Assembly (NCBI GenBank): GCA_029641185.1
Contig: JAPWGK010000010.1
Location: 868,001 to 932,000 of the forward strand
DNA length: 64,000 nt
Source of the DNA: Pseudofabraea citricarpa
Taxonomy: Eukaryota; Ascomycota; Leotiomycetes; Helotiales; Dermateaceae
Direction: 5' to 3'
Each line of letters opens with the position of its first letter. Position 1 is the first letter of the stretch. Shown piece by piece: positions 1-10,889 of the stretch. A program made the position numbers and the translations under genes. Under the pieces are notes generated by a model. That model was given only the letters and a program-made list of their open reading frames with translations, had not been told where the DNA came from and did no database searches.

Positions 1-180
1 TGTTGTTCGCGATAGTTCCTGAAAATGGTGGAGCCAGTGATCACCAAGTTCAAGCTTTATTAGGGTGAGTGTTTATCAAATCTTTGAGTGAATTCTTTAG
101 AGCCACCCTGGTGTTCACCCCACAATGCGGCTCCCAAAGCCAAGCAACCTCAACGACCTCCAACGCCGGGACTTGCCACT
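1..180 (+). CDS. Possible 3' end of a gene running in from the left
   Basis: Reading from base 3 gives an open frame (start LFAIVPENGG) up to a GTGAGT donor at 65. A tttag acceptor at 96-100 restores an open frame that ends at a TAG at about 178-180. If real, this is the last exon pair of a gene whose body lies outside the window. No domain can be recognised in about 38 codons, and the frame may be chance. The stop lies about 140 bases before the next gene's start, which is a normal tandem spacing for a compact fungal genome. Confidence 0.25.
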
Positions 181-316
181 AGATATCACACCCACGATCG
201 ATAATCCCCAGTTAATTAGCTGACGACCACTTTTAAGTACTGGTCAACCTCATTCCTTTCTACAACATAACCATCCCGCACTCGGAGGCGTACGCTCTAT
301 ACTTGCCTCGCAATTT

Positions 317-2106
317 ATGACGAGGATCCTCATTCTCATGGTATGAATCCACTCCCTTTGCTCGGGCCTTGAGGTCCAAACCACAAGGTCTTGCTAACTC
401 TTTATTTCTCTGTGCAGTCTGGCAACTTTGATGAACCACCCGCATCCGACAACCACGATACAGCAAGTCGATTAGTTCGCGAGATTCTCGACAATCACCA
501 AGCCTCAGATGCCGACTTTAGCCCCTCAGGTGAATTGTATCGACATATAGAACGATTTCAACGTAACAGGGGAAGAAATATTACACTGGCTGCAGAACTT
601 GCAGAGGCGCGTGCGATGTCTTCGGAGAACGACCCTGACCGACGCCGAAGGTTGCAAAGAGAGGCGATAGAAGCATCGCCTTTGTTCGTCTTACCACCTC
701 CACAACCACCATCGCCAGACCCGCAGCGTCGTGTGGAATCTCAACCGCCTTCTCGTCCTCCACGAAGGTCTATGATGGCCCGGCGCAGTCGAGGCAGGTC
801 TCATATCGCTCAGAGCGATCGTTATCTAGAGAGGCACCGTTCAATCATGGATAATAGCTCTGCAAATGGTTCATTGCACACTTTGGAAAGCGCAGGCAGA
901 GAGCTCGAGGCCGCTAGCTCCAGTTTAAGGGCCTTGCTCGATTCACCTGTACCAAGTCTATCTTCCCCGAGTCTGGCAGCACAAGAATATTCGGGTGAGG
1001 CCGAGCATAACCGTCGAGCGAAGAGACGGAAGCTAGACAATGATAAACTAGACTCTGGATTTGCTGGTTTTAGCTATGGGAAATATGGACAGGTAGAGCC
1101 CGGCCCGCTGAAGATGGAGATTGTCAGCTGTGATGGAGGAATTTTCGAGACGGGTGGGATTGAGACAGATTATTCGGCCGAAAACGTGTTAAAAAGCGAT
1201 GACTCGGTGTATTGCACCAAGGGAAATCGCTGTAACTTGGTCTTAAGACATCAAGGCGCAACAGTTTTCTGCTTGAAAGAACTTGTTATCAAGGCCCCAG
1301 GGAGTGGCTATACTGCACCTGTTCAAGAAGGAATGGTCTTTATATCAATGACTTCTGATGACCTTTTGACTAGGACAGCTCAGTACCAGATTCAGTATTC
1401 ACCTTCCCGGGCAAGAAGGTCAGCTTCTGAGAGGGCCACTGATTTACCGCCGATATTGTCAATACGTCACAATGATGATGGTACACTGACCACGTCACAA
1501 GCACGGGCACGCCGCTTATACGATATTGGACTTCAAGATGAAGAATGTAACTACCGGACTGCTCAAATACCTTCAGATTTTACTGTCAACGCGTTACCAT
1601 TCCAAGTCACAACAGAATGTAGTGACTCTGAGGCTGAATCCCCTTCTCCTTCTCGAACTCGGCATCGTCCACCTCGCTATACAGGTCCACGATTTGATGA
1701 GTCAGAGAGCCCGGAATCTGACGGTCTTGATGATTCTGATGACAATGAGGAACGACCTTGGTATGATGATCTCATACAAGGACGTTCGGATAGGCCACCT
1801 CGTTTGAGGCGTCGCGAAACTGCAAGCAATATTACACTTGCAGAGGCTGTCGAGGCAAGTCAAATAGCAACTCAAGAAGCAGTCAGAGCTGTTGGCGGAG
1901 AGCTTATGGCTCCGCACGCTAGGTTTTTTATCGAGAGGGACAAGAGTAAATGCACAGTCCGCTTCGACCCTCCTGTTAGTGGTAGATTCATTCTGCTAAA
2001 GATGTGGAGCCCGCATTCAAGTCTTTCGGGTAACATTGACATAAAGAGTGTAGTTGCAAAGGGTTTTGCAGGACCAAGATATTTCCCAGCGCTCACTTTA
2101 CGATAA
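317..2106 (+). CDS. Conserved fungal protein of unknown function, two exons
   Basis: Exons 317-340 and 418-2106 give about 570 residues. The ATG at 317 is the first in its frame after an upstream stop; an eight-codon exon is followed by a GTATGA donor at 341 and a tgtgcag acceptor ending at 417. The N-terminal third is Ser/Pro/Arg-rich and probably disordered, with an RAKRRK basic stretch that could be a nuclear signal. A structured, Cys-containing block follows near residues 230-320 (VYCTKGNRCNLVLRHQG), then an acidic linker. The C-terminal block contains FDPPVSGRFILLKMWSP, which looks like the end of a galactose-binding-like beta-sandwich; that is an impression, not a match. The segment NITLA followed by Ala/Glu-rich helix occurs twice, near residues 55 and 460. 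I do not recognise the family. Confidence 0.75.
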
Positions 2107-2543
2107 CGATTGAAAAGGTTTAGCGGGTTATGATAAGATTATCCAAGTTAATAATTATTTTGATATTATTTCCCATTACTTGGGTATTGGCATCACCTGT
2201 TGTGCCAACATTATAGTCTCCGGGGGCACATTCTATAATCCATATTATCACCCTCCCAGTGTTATATTAAATCATTATTCACGGTGTAAGTACAATTCTG
2301 TACAAGTCACCAGCTTTTCAAGGAAGCTGAGAGTTCAGAAGTTAGTTCAAATCACTATACTTTAAAGATCTTTTATTGGCATATACTTTCCATTTCTAAA
2401 CTATTGCCAGTTTTGTCATGGTTTAATTATGAAACTTCTTTGTCCACTTCAATTCATCTATACTGAATTCTAAGAAGTATTGCAACTTGTCAAGGAGGTA
2501 ACATCTCAGACAATCTCCGCTCCATTTGAGATTTCTGCAGGAG
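2107..2543. other. Convergent 3'-3' spacer
   Basis: AT-rich spacer between two genes that point at each other. It should hold both 3' UTRs and polyadenylation sites. I see no open frame with coding character and no repeat. Confidence 0.6.
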
Positions 2544-3935
2544 CTATGTTACCCGTCGTCTTTTTAATCCTTCTGACTCCTCTTCATCACGGTATCTCTT
2601 TGAGCTTAGAGACACTCCTGATGCTTCAGGCTCGTCTTGCGCATCGTACCCTGCTGACGTTGGGGACACTTCTAATTGCGGAGAATCAACGATCTTTTGG
2701 AGCTGTCTGATACCATCACAGACTTGACCCGCCCAAATCCACGCCTCCGGTGGAATGTACCAGCCTTCCCGCTTCATCGCCCATTCTACAGCCTCCTTAA
2801 CATCTTTCTTTGTGATGGTCGGTTCAGGTTCAGGTTTCGTTCCAGGGGTGTGAACACCTGACTCCACCAAGATGGAACTCCATTCTTCCGTGAATTGATT
2901 GGCACCGGCGATTCCACTTGCTGGGTTATCGTCTATCATATACACCTTCTTATTACGATGAACTTCACGGCTGTAGAGATAAGTTCTGTAGTCTTCCAAC
3001 AATTTCTCTGCATAAATGAACGTTGAAGCGTGGGGTTTACCAACAGTGAAGGATATCAGGGTGGCCTTTCCCTTTGTCTCGGCGTTCCAGATGCCTTCAA
3101 GTGCTGCTTTGAAAGCTCCCTGAGCGAAGCGCAAGTCAGAATAGCCAGTTGGCCAACTCAAATCCGGATTGCAAAAATGCAACGTCGGTTGACTATCTTG
3201 CTGATAGCCATGATTCTCAAGACTATGGTCCCCATTCAGCTTTGATGTTGTGCCCAACTGGCCCTTTTCGGACAGTAGAAGATCACGAATCAGTTGCAGG
3301 TCCAGTCCCCAATCTCTTGGGGAAGAAAAGACCAGGATAGCGCTGATCGTTAGCGGTCTATCAAGTGGCAAAGGGCGAGCAAGTGCTTTGTGGTGGTTCT
3401 CTGTGATCTGTCCAAAGGGCCAGATGTTTGGAATTGTTGCTAGGTCGGATGCTGTCACGACTTTTTGAAAGCCGTAACTGTGGGCCAGCTCTCGGATCTT
3501 GTCATCTTGTTCTCCACCAAGCACGAGAACGTTCTTGTCATAAAACTCGGGGACCAGATTATAAAACGGCGTATGGCTTTGGATGAATTGACGTTGGCTG
3601 AGCGGAATGCAAAGTCTTGCTCCGAGTTTAGCGACGTGCTCTTCTTCTGTGAGGCCGCCTCCATTGGTGAGAAAGATGAATGGAAAGCCGAATTTCTGAA
3701 GCAGGAGTAGAGTCTCGCTCGCGTAATCAAGTGGTGTAGCTCCTTTTAACAACACGCCATCGATGTCGAAGCAGAAGCAGACACTCTCCTTCGGTGTCGC
3801 CTCTGCGTGGTAGGCATTAGCTTGGGACTCCGGGGCAGGTTGAAGGTGGAGCAGGATTTTTCCAAGGCATCTTGCCTGGTCCTTATCTTGCGTGCGGATT
3901 GTATGGGCAATTGCCCCTATCAAATTCTGCTCCAT
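2544..3935 (-). CDS. HAD-superfamily subfamily IIA hydrolase (HDHD5/CECR5 type)
   Basis: Translation from the first true ATG at 3935 gives 463 residues; the frame stays open upstream to 4211 but begins there with GTG, so a short upstream exon is possible. The HAD motifs are in order: FDIDGVLL (nucleophile and acid Asp, near residue 43), FIFLTNGGG (motif II), VGKPHAST (motif III region with Lys) and MIDDNPASGIAGAN (motif IV acidic pair). The cap segment VLVLGGE...VVTASDL is typical of the CECR5 branch of subfamily IIA, whose human member is mitochondrial. The family contains phosphatases, but the substrate of this branch is not settled. A Glu/Lys/Arg-rich tail ends in KRRRVT. The gene converges on the upstream gene. 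The family call is secure; substrate and location are not. Confidence 0.85.
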   Translation of the reverse strand: MEQNLIGAIAHTIRTQDKDQARCLGKILLHLQPAPESQANAYHAEATPKESVCFCFDIDGVLLKGATPLDYASETLLLLQKFGFPFIFLTNGGGLTEEEHVAKLGARLCIPLSQRQFIQSHTPFYNLVPEFYDKNVLVLGGEQDDKIRELAHSYGFQKVVTASDLATIPNIWPFGQITENHHKALARPLPLDRPLTISAILVFSSPRDWGLDLQLIRDLLLSEKGQLGTTSKLNGDHSLENHGYQQDSQPTLHFCNPDLSWPTGYSDLRFAQGAFKAALEGIWNAETKGKATLISFTVGKPHASTFIYAEKLLEDYRTYLYSREVHRNKKVYMIDDNPASGIAGANQFTEEWSSILVESGVHTPGTKPEPEPTITKKDVKEAVEWAMKREGWYIPPEAWIWAGQVCDGIRQLQKIVDSPQLEVSPTSAGYDAQDEPEASGVSLSSKRYRDEEESEGLKRRRVT

Positions 3936-4204
3936 CTTCGAGCGGACAGAGTTGTCTTGGATCCTGTAGTGGTGTAGGAAGGTGTTGTTGTTGAGTGGGA
4001 ATTGACTCAAAGGGGGATGTGGTAGAGATCGGTCGAGGGTCGAGTCGCTCGGGTTTTGTTGGCTGGATATTAGCGAATCCCTGGACCTTTTCTGACAATA
4101 GTCCTTGTCTCCGTTCAAAGAACAAGAGCAGTCAATTGCATTGTGTCTTTGTAATGGCACAAAGGAAGGATTGGAATACTTTGTGGCATTGTTTGTGTTC
4201 GCGT

Positions 4205-4850
4205 CTTTCACATTTATGATAATCCGCGAAGCCCATATTCATCTCGCTCCATGTTCATCTCGCTATTATAGATACTATTATAATCCGCGAAGCCTATATT
4301 CATCTCGCTGTTTACAGATCCGCAAATTCCATGTTCACATCGCTATTATAGATACTATTATAATCCGTAAAGCCTATATTCATCTTAGTATAGCTATATA
4401 TTATGATATTCCGCAAAACCCATGTTCATCTTGTTACACCGTATGAATGTTATAATAATTAGTAAAACTCATGTTTATCTTATTCAGTTTTCTGAGCCTT
4501 TATACCTAATGGATATTATGATTATCAACAAAACCTGTTTTATATTGGTGCATTCTCTCTTTTTTTATTTTTATCTCGCTTAGTTTTCCAGGTCTTTATA
4601 CCGTATAGATAATATCATCATCTGCAAACCCTCTTATATTTATCTCGTTTGGTTTTCCATGCCTTCCTGCCTTATTCTATAGATATTATGGTTATCCGGA
4701 AGGCCTATAATAAACTGGTTTATTATCTCATGTTTATTCATTCGGTTTCTAAGCTTTTGTGCCTTGTTTCAAACATACATCAAAGACTGACTGTTTTCTT
4801 TCTTCACAAAAACAATGCTCACAATAAAAACAAAACAATGATATGGTATC
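4205..4850. repeat. Decayed AT-rich tandem array
   Basis: The spacer carries imperfect copies of a unit of roughly 60-110 bases built on 'aatccgcgaagcc', 'tattcatctcgct' and 'tatagatactattata'. The first copies (about 4219-4400) are still close to one another; copies towards 4800 are increasingly AT-rich and keep only the core words. This looks like an old minisatellite degraded by C-to-T drift, possibly repeat-induced point mutation. It separates the HAD gene's 5' side from the orphan gene at 4871 and may supply part of both promoters. Confidence 0.75.
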
Positions 4851-4870
4851 TGTGAAAGGGAGAACTATTT

Positions 4871-5731
4871 ATGCTCGGCTCATTCCGAAAAACCAACTCA
4901 ACTCGACGTAAACTTACTTCACCAAACGTCAACCAACTCGCTACGAAAGAGATGTGTTCAGATAAGGTCTATGTCTTCATCTGCGGGCACAGAGAAGTTG
5001 GTGACATATTAAGATGCACCAACAACTACATGTTGGAGGAAAGTTGCTATGTCCGCCCAGAATTGATGTCTCGCAGAGATGAGTTGTGTAGTGAATGTAA
5101 GAGAACGAGAGAGGAGGCTGAGACTCGGCTCAACGACTTTAACAGAATCACCAAGGAAATGCAGGAGAGAAACGAACATGTCGAGAAAGCGTATGCTCAA
5201 CTTACGCGATCAGTGAATGAATTAGACGAACCAGAATTTAATGAACTTGACTTCATAAAATGGAAGGAAGAAAGAGCAAGAGAGGACGTGGAAAGAGCAC
5301 GTCAAGCGAGAGTACGCCTAGAGCAGGCGAGACTAGAGAAAGCCCATGAAGAAGCATGCGAACAGCAATCGCATCAAGAGAAACCGCCCGAAGAAAGATC
5401 GCATGGTGAAAGATCGCATGGTGAAAGATCGCATGGTGAAAGATCACATAGGAAAAGAGCGCATGGAGAGAGGGCGCATGGAGAGAGGAATCACGGAGAG
5501 AGAAGAAGACACGGGGAGAGGACCCATGGGGAGAGAAGAAGACATGGGGAGGGGAGCCATAGAGAGAAGAACCATAGAGAGAAGAGACACGAGGAGAAGA
5601 GCCATGGAGACAGAGCAGAAGGAGAAAGATTGCATAGGAAAAGGACTCATGAAGACAGAGAGGATGATAAGCCCGAGTCTAGCAGCGGCTTGCGTGGGGC
5701 TTTTCAAAATTTTGCCTCAAAGTATCTGTAG
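4871..5731 (+). CDS. Orphan Cys/His-motif protein with Glu-Arg-Ser-His-Gly repeats
   Basis: A single exon of 286 residues; the ATG at 4871 opens the frame. Residues about 35-80 hold a Cys/His set (FICGHREVG, a Cys in LRCTNN, another in ESCYVRP, then CSECKR) that could bind zinc; FxCGH followed by spaced Cys occurs in many uncharacterised fungal proteins. A long charged helix with coiled-coil character follows (about 80-170). The C-terminal 100 residues are variants of a five-residue unit (ERSHG, RKRAHG, GERNHG), very rich in Glu, Arg, Lys and His. The protein has no signal peptide or membrane segment. AT-rich non-coding DNA lies on both sides. No known function; it is probably lineage-restricted. 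An intron-free frame of this length with strong composition bias is probably a real gene. Confidence 0.65.
   Translation: MLGSFRKTNSTRRKLTSPNVNQLATKEMCSDKVYVFICGHREVGDILRCTNNYMLEESCYVRPELMSRRDELCSECKRTREEAETRLNDFNRITKEMQERNEHVEKAYAQLTRSVNELDEPEFNELDFIKWKEERAREDVERARQARVRLEQARLEKAHEEACEQQSHQEKPPEERSHGERSHGERSHGERSHRKRAHGERAHGERNHGERRRHGERTHGERRRHGEGSHREKNHREKRHEEKSHGDRAEGERLHRKRTHEDREDDKPESSSGLRGAFQNFASKYL
5393..5497 (+). repeat. Coding 15-bp minisatellite
   Basis: The unit gaaagatcgcatggt occurs three times without change (5393-5407, 5408-5422, 5423-5437). Diverging copies follow in register to 5497 and more loosely to about 5640. The unit is a multiple of three, so copy-number change would lengthen or shorten the protein without breaking the frame. 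Confidence 0.9.
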
Positions 5732-6645
5732 ATAAATAGTTGGTTCCGGAAGACTAGGCTCTTTGAGGTTCTTTTGCGCTCTTTGGCATATCATGGAATG
5801 ATGCAACATAGAGTTAGTTCTAGCATAAAAAGGTAGCTCATCCGGTACTACTTTCAATCAACCTTGTACCTTCTATCACTTCTTCTTAAATATAGATTGG
5901 ATTATTTTCTGCTTTCTGGCCGTCGATTAAAACTTGTGAATCCGTTAATCTTGAATGACTAAGTGACTGTAGATGAAAGAGTATAAAAGAATTGATGGTG
6001 TTGTTTTAACTTGCAAGTGAGATCACTTGACTAATATCTGGCTTATCTCATCTCATATCAATACCTTTAGTGTGATATATACTTTAGTTTGCCATCTAAA
6101 CTAAAATATAGGCATAAATGTCAGAGCATGTAGTTGCAAAAATCAAGTACAGTAAGGAACTTTTGTATGGAGGTAGAATCTAAGGACTGAATATCCAAAA
6201 GCAGTTATTAATATTACACTTTTTATTCACAGGATATATTTCACTGAAGAATATCCCTTGAAACCGAATTAATGATCTGATTTACGCAAAAAGAAACAGT
6301 ACCTAAATATTCTTAACCCCTTAAGCACCTGAAGTCATATAATCTAACCCCAAGCGTATTAATTCTACTAAACGTATATCAAGCTATTTTCTTGAAATAA
6401 AGAAGTCTAATAAGAGTAGCAAATATAATCTGACTTTACCAAGGAAGTAACAAGGCTACCATATATTATTCACGTGATACAATCTAATCGCCATCTCTAT
6501 CAGGACGTCAAGCTATCTCAGGCTGGATACGTAACAGCTCTCAACTCTGTAAATGTTCGCAAAACCATCCCGAACTCTTTATATAAGACTTTCAAGAATA
6601 CATACAGCTACTACAAGATCTTTTACCACCACTCTTCGGTTCAAC
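5732..6645. other. AT-rich spacer and promoter of the aminopeptidase gene
   Basis: There is no coding frame of note. Most of the stretch is AT-rich, with no obvious repeat. The last 200 bases should hold the aminopeptidase promoter. Confidence 0.55.
6578..6587 (+). promoter_or_regulatory. TATA-like element
   Basis: The sequence tttatataag lies about 60 bases before the aminopeptidase ATG at 6646. Position and sequence suit a core promoter TATA element; the transcription start is not known. Confidence 0.4.
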
Positions 6646-8249
6646 ATGGCTCCTCAAGTCTCAGCAGCCAGAGCGAAGGCACAAGACTTCCTAGACTTTG
6701 TCAATGCTTCTCCAACTCGTAAGTAGAGCTACGAGAAAGATACAGTGCAGGCTTCCTTTATGATGTGGCATATTAATGACCCATGCTAGCATTTCACTCC
6801 GTCCATTCTGCCATAGACAGGCTTAGCAAGGCAGGCTTCAAAGAGATCAAAGAGCGCGACCCTTGGTCCTCGACATTACAGCCCGGTGGAAAATACTACA
6901 TGACTCGAAATGGTTCTACGATAGTCGCATTCGCCATCGGTGAGAAGTGGAAGTCTGGAAATCCAATTGCCATGATTGGCGCCCACACCGACAGCCCAAC
7001 TCTACGCATCAAGCCGGTGAGCAAGAAGACCGGTTCAGGATTCATACAGGTGGGCGTCGAGACATACGGTGGTGGCATCTGGCATACATGGTTTGATCGC
7101 GATCTGAGCATCGCTGGAAGAGCTATGGTCAAGGATAACAAAGGTGGTTTTGCCCAGAAGCTCATCAAGATCGAGCGTCCGATTGTTCGCATCCCCACTC
7201 TAGCGATCCATCTTGATCGCTCATCAAGTTTCGATCCAAATAAGGAGACAGAATTATTCCCAATTGCAGGACTGGTGGCAGCTGAGTTGAACCGTACAGG
7301 AGCAGCTGGAGGAGGCAAGGAGGAAGCGGCCACTGATTCGGACGAGTTTCGCCCGCTCAAGGTCTTATCAGATCGACACCATCCGTACATTGTCGAGCTG
7401 ATCGCCAAAGAAGCCGGCGTTGATGCTGATGATGTTGTGGATTTTGAATGTGTCTTATATGATACACAAAAGGCATGCTTTGGTGGGTTGAATGATGAAT
7501 TGATTTACTCTGCTCGATTAGACAACCAAGGCATGACATATTGCAGTGTCATGGGTCTGATCGAATCAGTCTCCTCTCCTTCGGCCCTCGAGGAAGAATC
7601 TTCTATCCGCTTGATCGCATGTTTTGATCACGAGGAAGTCGGCAGCTTGACCATGGCTGGCGCAAACTCCAACTTACTCCCTGCAGTCTTGCGAAGACTT
7701 TCAGTCCTCCCAGCTCATCATGAATCTGCATCCGAGAACTCATATGATAAGGTATCTCGAGATTCAGATGTTGAGACCTCTACCGTATACGAACAAACAC
7801 TCGCTACCTCATTCCTCATCTCAGCCGATATGGCACATTCCGTCAACCCTAACTATGCTCACAAATACGAGTCAGATCACAGACCTGAGATGAACAAAGG
7901 CACTGTGATCAAGATCAACGCAAACCAGAGATATACAACAAATTCGCCTGGCATAGTGCTCATCCAAGAGATAGCCCGTCGGGCAAAGCCTAGTCGTGAT
8001 TCAACTACGTCAGCAGGCGTACCACTTCAATTATTCGTCGTTCGAAATGACTCTCCTTGTGGAGGGACCATCGGGCCAATGCTCTCAGCCAAGCTTGGAA
8101 CGCGTACCCTCGATCTTGGAAATCCTCAGCTTTCTATGCACAGTATTCGTGAATGTGGAGGAGCATACGACGTCGAGCATGGTATTCGTCTGTTTGAGTC
8201 TTTCTTTGAGCATTTTTCAGACCTGGAACCAAAGATTCTTGTTGATTAA
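6646..8249 (+). CDS. Aspartyl aminopeptidase, M18 family (DNPEP/Ape4-like)
   Basis: Exons 6646-6718 and 6790-8249 give about 510 residues. The GTAAGT donor at 6719 and the catgctag acceptor ending at 6789 join exactly within SPTPFHSV, the conserved N-terminal motif of the family. Metal-site motifs of M18 zinc peptidases are present: GAHTDSP, the catalytic-region DHEEVGS, SADMAHSVNPNY and a late SMHSIRE, along with the substrate-loop TRNGSTIVAFAIG. The enzyme removes N-terminal Asp/Glu from peptides and normally forms dodecamers in the cytosol or vacuole. The N terminus lacks the long propeptide of yeast Ape1, so the Ape4/DNPEP branch fits better. Length and motifs are complete. Confidence 0.95.
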
Positions 8250-8684
8250 TTAATTCAATGACAAGGATTTACTAGGAACAGGCATGGGTTGAATGGCACT
8301 TGTCACTTCTCGTGGATTTTTCTACGTATACCAACTTTTCTTTTTAGAAGAGCATTCTATTGAATCGAAAATGTATACCTACTACTATGGGATGTATATC
8401 TTCAAGTGATGAATCGTTTTGACAGGGATATTTGTCCTTCGCCGCCCCTACTGATAATATGTATTTCGTCATTTCCGTCAGATCAGACTTAGTCGTCACA
8501 ACCGAAATGTTCCTGATTGTCCTGGCATATTTTCCTTTTTATCATATGCAAGATATTTAGGATGTGTCTGATGTCTCCTCTCTTCCTGGTACACCTTGTA
8601 AGACCTAATATGCAAAACTCATCATATCCAAGATGTTCCAAGATATTTCTGGTGTTTCTATTCTTCCTGGTACTCCTGCTATAC
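8250..8684. other. 3' spacer
   Basis: This is the 3' flank of the aminopeptidase gene. There is no coding frame of note. It contains the first half of the direct duplication described separately. Confidence 0.5.
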
Positions 8685-8715
8685 CTAGTATCCCAAAGTC
8701 ATCATAATATCGAAG
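8549..8715. repeat. Diverged 90-bp tandem duplication
   Basis: The words caagatattt, tcttcctggta and catcat-atatc occur in the same order in two adjacent copies, starting at 8549 and 8639. The second copy runs into the last codons of the small gene on the minus strand. It is a local duplication with substantial divergence. Confidence 0.6.
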
Positions 8716-9147
8716 AGGGGAGAGGAAAGGAGGTAGTATAGCATTATAGTTCTGGCGTGCTGCACTGCCCCCGTCGTCATGAACTCCTCATAGCCTCTAG
8801 CCTGCGATATCCCTACTTAATAGCCGACGTCAGTTCTTGCCGTGTCTATCTTGCTGTTGTCGTCCGTGGACAATTATCTATCTCTAGCGGCTTTGTAGCG
8901 ACTTCTTCTGCCTTTTATGGACAGACACACACCTGCTCGTCGCTGTATCCTTCGATTCGAGACTTGCCTCCCAAGTGCAAGACCGCCTGCTCGATACGAC
9001 TACTTGGTTCGCGTAGTCGAGATCTATCTCAGGCGGGTTTCTTCCCGTCGCTGGGTATAGCAGCGTCTGCACTTTGGCCAGTTCATTGTTGGTAGTGGTG
9101 GTTATTTCTTGCGGAGTGGGAGGAGAGTCTGGTGGTGGTGGTGCCAT
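8685..9147 (-). pseudogene. Small protein gene with an apparent frameshift
   Basis: The ATG at 9147 opens MAPPPPDSPPTPQEI and runs through about 51 residues of convincing protein to DLDYANQVV. The next protein-like stretch, RIEQAVLHLGGKSRIEGYSDEQ, lies in a different frame of the same exon (about 9010-8933). From there a GTGTGT donor at 8932 and an atcgcag acceptor ending at 8802 join cleanly to 8801-8685, starting ARGYEEFMTTGAVQH and ending at TAG. The exon is 215 nt where a multiple of three is needed, and I found no intron that repairs it. So either the sequence has a one-base error, or the gene is broken, or it uses a recoding event near 9010. The intact product would be about 110 residues. 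I do not recognise the family. Confidence 0.45.
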
Positions 9148-10261
9148 GCCATTTTTGAGGGGAGGTTATGCTTTGCGGTTTGGGATCGAGGGTGTAGTGT
9201 TCGTTCTGTGACGGTGGCATGTTGGGTTTATTTAGAGGAGTGAGTCAGTGGATAGATTCACGTCGTCGATGGTTTGCGGAAGGAAGTCCTTACTCGCTTG
9301 CCTGTGTCTGTATGTTGCGAGGGGAGTACACAGCAAGCTAGGTAGGTACCTAGGTAGGTAGGTGGATGTGTTAGTTAAGTTGAGTGAGCTGTTTGCGTAT
9401 CTATAACTAACTAAATATCTCAAGAAAGAGCAAGAACCTCTCACTCTCTCGCTCTCTCACTCTCTCCCTCTCCCGACAGGACGCGACGAATTTCAAGGGG
9501 GATATTCCAGCTCCAAAGCGCCGAGCCAGCTGCACAGCGCGGCGACCGATCCCAAAGTCACAGATAGGTAGGTACCTAGGAAACACAGTCGGGATTCTGA
9601 GGCGCGGAACGAGAGGAGGACCCGACATGAGGCATTCCCGATTACTCTACACCTTCTGTTGTGAGGCGAAGGAGAGATCCTTCTAGAAGGCCTCTCAAGT
9701 TCCTAGACGAATGTGCAGCCAGGAATCATGCTCAAGTCCAGTCGAGGCGTGCACGATCTTTCCTCTCCAGGAGGGGTTATGAAGATCCGCTTGAAGAGAT
9801 AGCTAGCTAGGGTGCGTACCAGTTCACAATTGAGCTCGTATAGATATAGAGCCATCCGATACAGCACAAGAAGAACCGATCTCTCTGGAAAGTTGTGGTG
9901 GATGTCCTATAAGTACCTACCTAGCTAGCTATAGTAAGCCGTACACACCCATACCATTTCCTCTCTTTCCTTTTTCGTTTTTCTCTCTATTCCTCTCTCA
10001 AATCCCAATTTTCCTATTCTGTGCATATTCATCACCTAACCCCCCTAATCACAAACCGCTACCGTATCACTCTACCCGGTCCTGTTTGACTCCTACTCGT
10101 GCACGACATCGTTCCTCAAAAGAAAAAGGGAAGAGAAAAAAAAAAAGAAAAAAAAGAAAACCCAAATGGTCTACTAAAGCAAGGATCAAAGATAGAGAGA
10201 TACAAGTCCTCGGTAGCGAGCTAGCTAGCTAAAAGCACATACACAGCAGACGTGACGGTTC

Positions 10262-10262
<1 letters not shown>

Positions 10263-10298
<36 letters not shown>

Positions 10299-10304
10299 AA
10301 AAAA
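10263..10304. repeat. (GAAA)n microsatellite
   Basis: About ten units of the tetranucleotide GAAA in a row. It is a candidate length-variable site. Confidence 0.95.
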
Positions 10305-10889
10305 GGGAATGAAGATCTCGAAGTTCAGATAGCGAGCCTGGCCTGATCCATCCAGACTTTATTTACGAGTAGCCCGACGCAGTAAGCTCACACTGGGTGG
10401 CTAGCTGGGGGTGTGCCGACGAGCTGGCTATATCTGCCAGAAGCAAAATGCCACGATCGGGACATCTCTTTTCTCTTCTTCCTTCTACCAAGCTCTGATT
10501 TCCAGGCGAGGACTGCGTAGCGCGGGCTGATGATCCATGATCAATTTTTTTTGTTTTGTTCTCCCGCAAGTAGTTCCTGTCGAGAGATGCCTCGCGGGAA
10601 GGGTGCGACTCACTCGGGCATCCACGTGTTTTCGTGTAGCATGAGGTGAGAGATGGGGATTGCTTCAGGAGGACGAGGGCCTGCTGCTAATCAAAGTATT
10701 TGCAATCGACAGATAGCGGGGGAGAGAAGAATGGAGAGGAAGACGGCACGAGGGTGAGGTAGCCGGCCAGCTCGGGTAAATCCACACTATCTATGTATGC
10801 ATGTATGTGTGTAGGAATGTGAAATTTCATTCTAGAACAAGCTCTATTCTGCATTTTCGAAGAAGCGAAAAGAGAGAAAAGAAAAGGAG

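Noticed and set aside
4205..4850. Repeat array considered as CRISPR
   Set aside because: The units vary in length and sequence, there are no unique spacers, and the organism is a eukaryote.
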